Origin: Diplosphaera chodatii
Lineage: Eukaryota > Chlorophyta > Trebouxiophyceae > Prasiolales > Stichococcaceae
Reading direction: 5' to 3'
Assembly (NCBI GenBank): GCA_032358165.1
Contig: JAALGY010000001.1
Coordinates: 186,001-250,000 of the forward strand
Length of the DNA: 64,000 nucleotides
Shown here: positions 60,901-64,000 of the stretch, one piece after another
How positions within the stretch are numbered: the stretch's first letter is position 1
How the letters are laid out: each line of letters begins with the position of its first letter
Notes under the pieces: model-generated
Databases searched by the model: none
What the model saw: only the letters and a program-made list of their open reading frames with translations
Told to the model about the DNA's origin: nothing
Program-made: the position numbers and the translations under genes

Positions 60901-60952
60901 TCACCGACGCCAGCAGCGCCACCACCGTGTTGCTCTGCGGTGGGCCCGGCAT
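41168..60952 (-). CDS. Giant polytopic membrane glycosyltransferase with PelF-type GT4 domain (about 3,300 aa, about 55 exons)
   Basis: A single chain of phase-compatible minus-strand exons covers nearly 20 kb. The first nine are 60952-60750, 60610-60414, 60115-59956, 59771-59374, 59232-59112, 58882-58429, 58255-58090, 57911-57781 and 57588-57445. The protein starts with membrane segments, has a second block of roughly ten membrane spans (exons about 55.9-52.5 kb), a long middle region, then a PelF/DUF3492-like plus GT4 domain. Landmarks there are LDSGTYPMDGGGVATCRQIV, LLIWDHGVLMREK, VMLSHVYPLKDIVSAIRAAA, LVYGSLTFDAGYVERCRGLI and SISEGLPISILEAALCG, the last with the GT4 EX7E pattern. A Ser/Ala-rich tail ends at 41168. 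By family it should polymerise sugar from a nucleotide-sugar donor and export it across a membrane, as bacterial PelF with PelG or the large fungal GT4 membrane proteins do. Several internal boundaries, and the join near 42000, remain uncertain; two adjacent genes cannot be fully excluded. Confidence 0.82.
42046..45254 (-). other. PelF-like and GT4 catalytic region
   Basis: Exons include 45254-45028, 44087-43905, 43737-43657, 43468-43319, 43124-42932, 42782-42625, 42507-42396 and 42203-42046. Order of motifs: TYPMDGGGVATCRQIVLEGL; VDLVPQWDL; DVVHSSHHS; WDHGVLMREK; ACDIVIPCNATFN; ISPLLNAVDIDQYP; HVYPLKDIVSAIRAA; ERCRGLITALGLTNNVEL; SEGLPISILEAALCG followed by TNVGGCAELL. This is the same order as bacterial PelF (EGTYPYVxGGVSSW, LTEHGIYxRER, GRVVPIKDIKTFI, SISEGQPLVILEA). 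Confidence 0.88.
50779..50815. repeat. Perfect 16-bp inverted repeat in an intron
   Basis: GGCGCATAGTCAGCAT, AATTA, ATGCTGACTATGCGCC. The stem is perfect with a 5-nt loop, in an intron of the giant glycosyltransferase gene. No target-site duplication or second copy was noticed in the window. Confidence 0.85.
51915..51947. repeat. (CAG)n microsatellite in an intron
   Basis: About 11 CAG units between predicted exons of the giant glycosyltransferase, therefore intronic. Confidence 0.8.
52455..55930 (-). other. Second membrane block (about ten spans) of the giant glycosyltransferase
   Basis: Successive exons encode hydrophobic segments such as GLFWLLPYIMYWASS, WMFWGFFCAYLAVGAFFNLL, AWFSSAVFWLLCMYLTL, LSNLVGLALFLLLAAVLLWF, NHLLITVPFWLR, GAMLLATAYVLLAGSYLEW, GMAASGLLLLVLLETT, QMVGYCIMVFGFSCMILV, MLGALLVMLVS and VAVAATGLAYLALANLL. 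This many spans suggests a transport channel fused to the catalytic domain. Confidence 0.7.
59374..60952 (-). other. N-terminal membrane block of the giant glycosyltransferase
   Basis: Exons 1-4. Hydrophobic stretches: TVVALLASVILEALLA, LQALLLTQLPSVWL, WLALCWIASLCLGVGCHLGL, LPAALAALWLVGGLRLRS, VGAVAAIYVLTGLLLIALR, and WLVWLLELLYCQLFVGLG. Exon 4 also carries a Lys/Ala-rich cytosolic-type stretch. The predicted start is the ATG at 60952; about 740 bp separate it from the AGM1 stop. Confidence 0.7.
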
Positions 60953-61690
60953 GGCAAGCGCGCCAGAAGCGGTTCCTACGAGCGTATCGCACTACAGCAC
61001 TCGCCAGCGCGGCGTGAATGCATGTGGCATTTCAAAGTTGACAGAACGTACATGTCAATGTACTATCTCAACAACCGTTTGGGCATCCTCACCCTGCACC
61101 TGGGAGGCCTCGTACCACCATCGATCTGCTGAGCTGGCAAAATATCAGTGGCATCATTGCTCTTTTGATGTACTCAGGTTCATTCCCGGCGCCGCGGGCA
61201 CTCTTACACCAGCCAAACAGCTACATTCCGGATGTACTAGGCGGCAAGTGACCCCCGAAGCAGCATGAGGTGTTGCAGCGGAGCAGTGCACGCTCGCACA
61301 TTGCACCGAAGCCTGAAGTGCAGCACGGAATTTCAGTGCAAGACACACCCCGAAACCCATGCGACCCAGTCAATATCTGTTTGAATTATCGTGTGCAAGC
61401 CAGGTGTGACTGTTTCCATCGCCAGAGTCGGTGTTTGGCATGGTGCACAGTAATGTGCCAGCCACAGCTGCGCCTGAGCTTCTGCCGGCGTGCTCGACGC
61501 GGGTAACCGCCAATCTGCTATCACAAGGCTGCATCATGTGGAGTCATGCAGCGGCGCGGTGGCCCGGATCGCCGACTGCTCGGCCCTTCACACCGCTCGC
61601 CCCACATGGCGGCACGCCTTTGGCGGCGCTCTCACAGGACGCCGCCAGCAGCAGCACGGCCAAGCCCAGCTGCCAAGCCGCCGCCGCCAG
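60953..61690. other. Spacer between AGM1 and the giant glycosyltransferase
   Basis: 738 bp between two minus-strand genes. It should contain the AGM1 3' UTR and the glycosyltransferase promoter. No further gene or clear element seen. Confidence 0.5.
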
Positions 61691-63906
61691 TCAGAGGCCG
61701 CCGGCGAGGCGCTCCACCTGCCTCCCCACGGCCGCCGCCAGCGCGTCCGCCTCCTGCTGCGTGGCTGCTTCGGCGTACACCCGCACCACATCCTCCGTTC
61801 CGCTGGGCCGCACAAACGACCGGCCTGCGGATCAAGGAAGTGCATTGCTTAGATATGTGCCCAGCGGCTGTGTGCAATGCCAGCGGCTCCTCACAGGCGC
61901 TGCAGCCGATCCGCCAGCACCGGCATTAGCCAGCTCCCTAAAAGGTACAGGGGAGCATATGCGCAGGCGCAGTCCCCCCGACACCGCACCCTGCAACATC
62001 TGGGCCTGCGCCACCTGCTGTGGTCGCGGCCTTCCGCCACGTGCAAGCCAAGCCCGTCAGACTGCAGGCCCAAACCTCGGCGCTGATGCCGGCCGCTGCT
62101 GTTTGAGAGGCGCATGGCCTTGGGACGGCTGTGCACAGGAACTACATCAGCGCGGTGCGTTGATGAGGAACGCTGGCGTCTGAGTCGCGGGATTTTCCCT
62201 TTGGACCTTCTTTTTGGAGTAGGGTGAAGACTCCTCTGCAGTGGCAGCATGCACCTGAGGCGACTCTGGCGACCTCGGCGTCGATGGCAGCCTGCAGCCC
62301 GGCGGGCGCCACCACCCGCGTCTCGGCGTCCGCCGTCTCCACCACCGAGCGGTCTCTGACCAGCACCTGCGCCGCAGCAGCCGCCTGGTCAGTGTCCACC
62401 AACGAGCGGCGTTTCGCCAACACGTGCACCGTGGCGGCATCCCCGAAGGCTGACACTGGGCGGTCCTTGACTGGCACCTGCGCCACAGCAACAGCCTGAT
62501 TAGTAACTGGTCGATGACCTGCCAGCTGGCACCTGCACTTTATAGTACGGTACATGGGCAACCTTTTGTTGCCAGAACAACCCTGAACCCTGGAAAGCAC
62601 AACCAGTGGGACAATGCGAAGCACGGCTGCAGATACGGCACCAGGTGGCCAGCGCTGCACACGCCATCAGGCAGTGCGCACCTTGGACCCACAGCTTGGG
62701 CACATCAGTTCAGTGGGCGTGGCCGTCAGGTGGGAGGTGGGGTGTCAGGCGATGGGGAGCCCCTATCACCTTGGACTGGCGGCTGGGCAGGTCGGCGTAC
62801 AGGGCGGCCCAGTCAGGGAGGCCCCACCCGCGCCGCCGCAGCGCCACCTCCACCAGCAGAATGCCGCTGATCGCGTCGCCCACCGCCTGCAGGAACGCCG
62901 ACTGTCATCATCACTAAGAACACCAAGGATGCAGAGTTTTATCTTTGGCTGCGCTCGTAAGATGAGAGATGATTTTCTACAGTCGACCAGGGACATAGGA
63001 ATGCTGCCCCAGCGTCACATCCAATCGCCCGCCGCCCGCCTGCACCCTCTGATCTTGTCTTGCGGTTTGCCTGTGACGCCCTGCCACCGCCGCTGCAGCA
63101 TGGCGGACGCCATCAGAACAGCATGCTAATGCTGTGGCATGCTAATGCTGTGGCAGGCAGATATAGTCCCACCTGGTTGTTGAGCTGCTCCAGGGCCAAC
63201 AGGCCGGCCGCCGCGGCGTTGGACGCCGCCAGGGGCCGCAGCCGCGCCACCAGCGCCGGCGCAAACAGCACGGTGCCGTGGCCGTTTGCCTCGAAGTAGA
63301 TGCCCACGTCGAAGCGCTCCGCGGCATGGTGCAGGAACTTCACGCCGGTGGGCGTCACCGCCACCGACACCCCCGGCAGCTGCTCCCTGCACCGGGAAGG
63401 CTGAGGTTCAACCTGCATGTGAGCCCAGGCCTGGTCTCATGCAAGCTCGGGTGCAATCCTCGGGAGCAGTGACTGTGACGCAACCAAAGTAGTAGTTGTT
63501 TGCAGGAGCGCCGGCGCAGGACAGCATCTGCAGCATGCAGGGCATTGCCACAACCGCCGACGCGTGCCTGATGAAGCGCGTCGAGCCGCCGTTGGCGTAG
63601 GCTGTCTGCACGATGCCCACCTGAAGCAGGGAGATACGACGTCGGACCTTACATCGGCTATGACGTAGCGTACGACAGCAAGGGGCAGCCCGCTTGAAGA
63701 GCAATCCCTGCAGAGTGCGCCAGCAGTTCGTGTCAGGGCTCACAGTCACGGGCGGCTGATCCGCCGGTAGCTCCGCCAGCAGCCGCTGCACCGTGAGCGC
63801 GGACAGCGCCGCGATTCGGTCGCCGTCCAGCAGCAGAAGGCCGTCAGCGTCGTCCCGCGGCGTGAAGTACACCAGCCGGTCCCCGTCGCCATCAATGCTT
63901 GCACAC
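61691..63906 (-). CDS. AGM1: Phosphoacetylglucosamine mutase (AGM1/PGM3), C-terminal half
   Basis: Converts GlcNAc-6-phosphate to GlcNAc-1-phosphate in UDP-GlcNAc synthesis (cytosol), feeding N-glycans, GPI anchors and amino-sugar polymers. Predicted exons: 63906-63744, 63620-63568, 63386-63173, 62886-62770, 62366-62255 (or from 62477) and 61824-61691 (TGA). The N-terminal half, with the active-site serine, lies beyond the right edge. Metal loop: [12 protein letters not shown]. Family signatures: [36 protein letters not shown] followed by [10 protein letters not shown] (sugar-binding loop), [20 protein letters not shown], and the phosphate-binding loop [18 protein letters not shown]. The length of the visible part matches the human and yeast enzymes except at one exon with duplicated acceptor sites. 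The donor at 63567 appears to be GC. Confidence 0.96.
62255..62477 (-). other. AGM1 exon with duplicated, in-frame 3' splice sites
   Basis: On the minus strand, a branch-site-like, acceptor and exon-start segment occurs twice, 111 nt apart. One copy is GCTGTGGCGCAG then GTGCCAGTCAAGGACCGC; the other is GCTGCGGCGCAG then GTGCTGGTCAGAGACCGC. Use of the inner site (62366) gives a protein matching AGM1 from other organisms. Use of the outer one (62477) adds 37 residues in frame. Confidence 0.75.
63122..63153. repeat. 16-bp direct tandem duplication in an AGM1 intron
   Basis: CATGCTAATGCTGTGG occurs twice back to back, about 20 bp from the donor of exon 63173-63386. Confidence 0.75.
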
Positions 63907-64000
63907 CTGCGCAAAAAAGGTCCTCATCCTTCGTTTTCTCAACTAGCTTCCAGAAACACACTGGCACAAGAGCACCTGTGACACAGGATGTCATAAGGCC
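63907..64000 (-). other. AGM1 intron, continuing off the right edge
   Basis: Upstream of the exon ending at 63906. The minus-strand sequence ends TTTTTTGCGCAG, a normal acceptor; no coding features up to the edge, so the next AGM1 exon is outside the window. Confidence 0.6.

Overview
The window is nuclear DNA from a eukaryote, most likely a green alga (core chlorophyte, probably trebouxiophyte). Every recognisable protein is split into many short exons. Introns mostly begin GTGAGC or GTGCGC and end GCAG. Exons are GC- and Ala/Ser/Gly/Pro-rich, TTTAGGG-type telomere-like motifs lie in introns and spacers, and a TGTAA polyadenylation motif follows at least one gene. There are no operons, IS elements or CRISPR arrays. 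All gene models were spliced by eye from frame, phase and family conservation. Most close with consistent phases and a length divisible by three.

Layout. 1-1.2 kb: 3' part of an unrecognised minus-strand gene. 1.95-5.8 kb (+): secreted Gly/Ser/Ala-rich mosaic protein, paralog 1. 6.7-10.55 kb (-): LARGE-like GT49 glycosyltransferase. 11.5-14.5 kb (-): SRSF1/SF2-type SR splicing factor. 15.1-17.5 kb (-) and 18.3-20.7 kb (-): two more secreted mosaic proteins; the first has an array of near-identical symmetric exons and a GPI-anchor-like tail. 21.9-24.3 kb (-): secreted NIDO-domain protein with an extensin-like proline tail. 27.1-29.65 kb (+), 30.6-34.2 kb (+) and 35.7-40.0 kb (-): three paralogous nuclear C2H2-like zinc-finger proteins with the same exon skeleton. 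41.2-60.95 kb (-): one very large polytopic membrane glycosyltransferase of about 3,300 residues ending in a PelF-type GT4 domain. 61.7-64 kb (-): 3' half of phosphoacetylglucosamine mutase (AGM1), running off the right edge.

How the genes fit together. Much of the window concerns sugars and the cell exterior: two glycosyltransferases, an enzyme of UDP-GlcNAc synthesis, three secreted low-complexity proteins and a NIDO/extensin protein. The SR factor and the zinc-finger trio are nuclear. The neighbourhood is not evidence of an operon. Still, the PelF-like polymerase beside AGM1 suggests a testable link to an amino-sugar polysaccharide.

The least-described material is the secreted mosaic family and the zinc-finger family. 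Neither matches a family I can name, and each shows three diverged copies sharing intron phases. Splicing is also notable: GC-AG introns, 15-20 nt microexons and an in-frame duplicated acceptor in AGM1.
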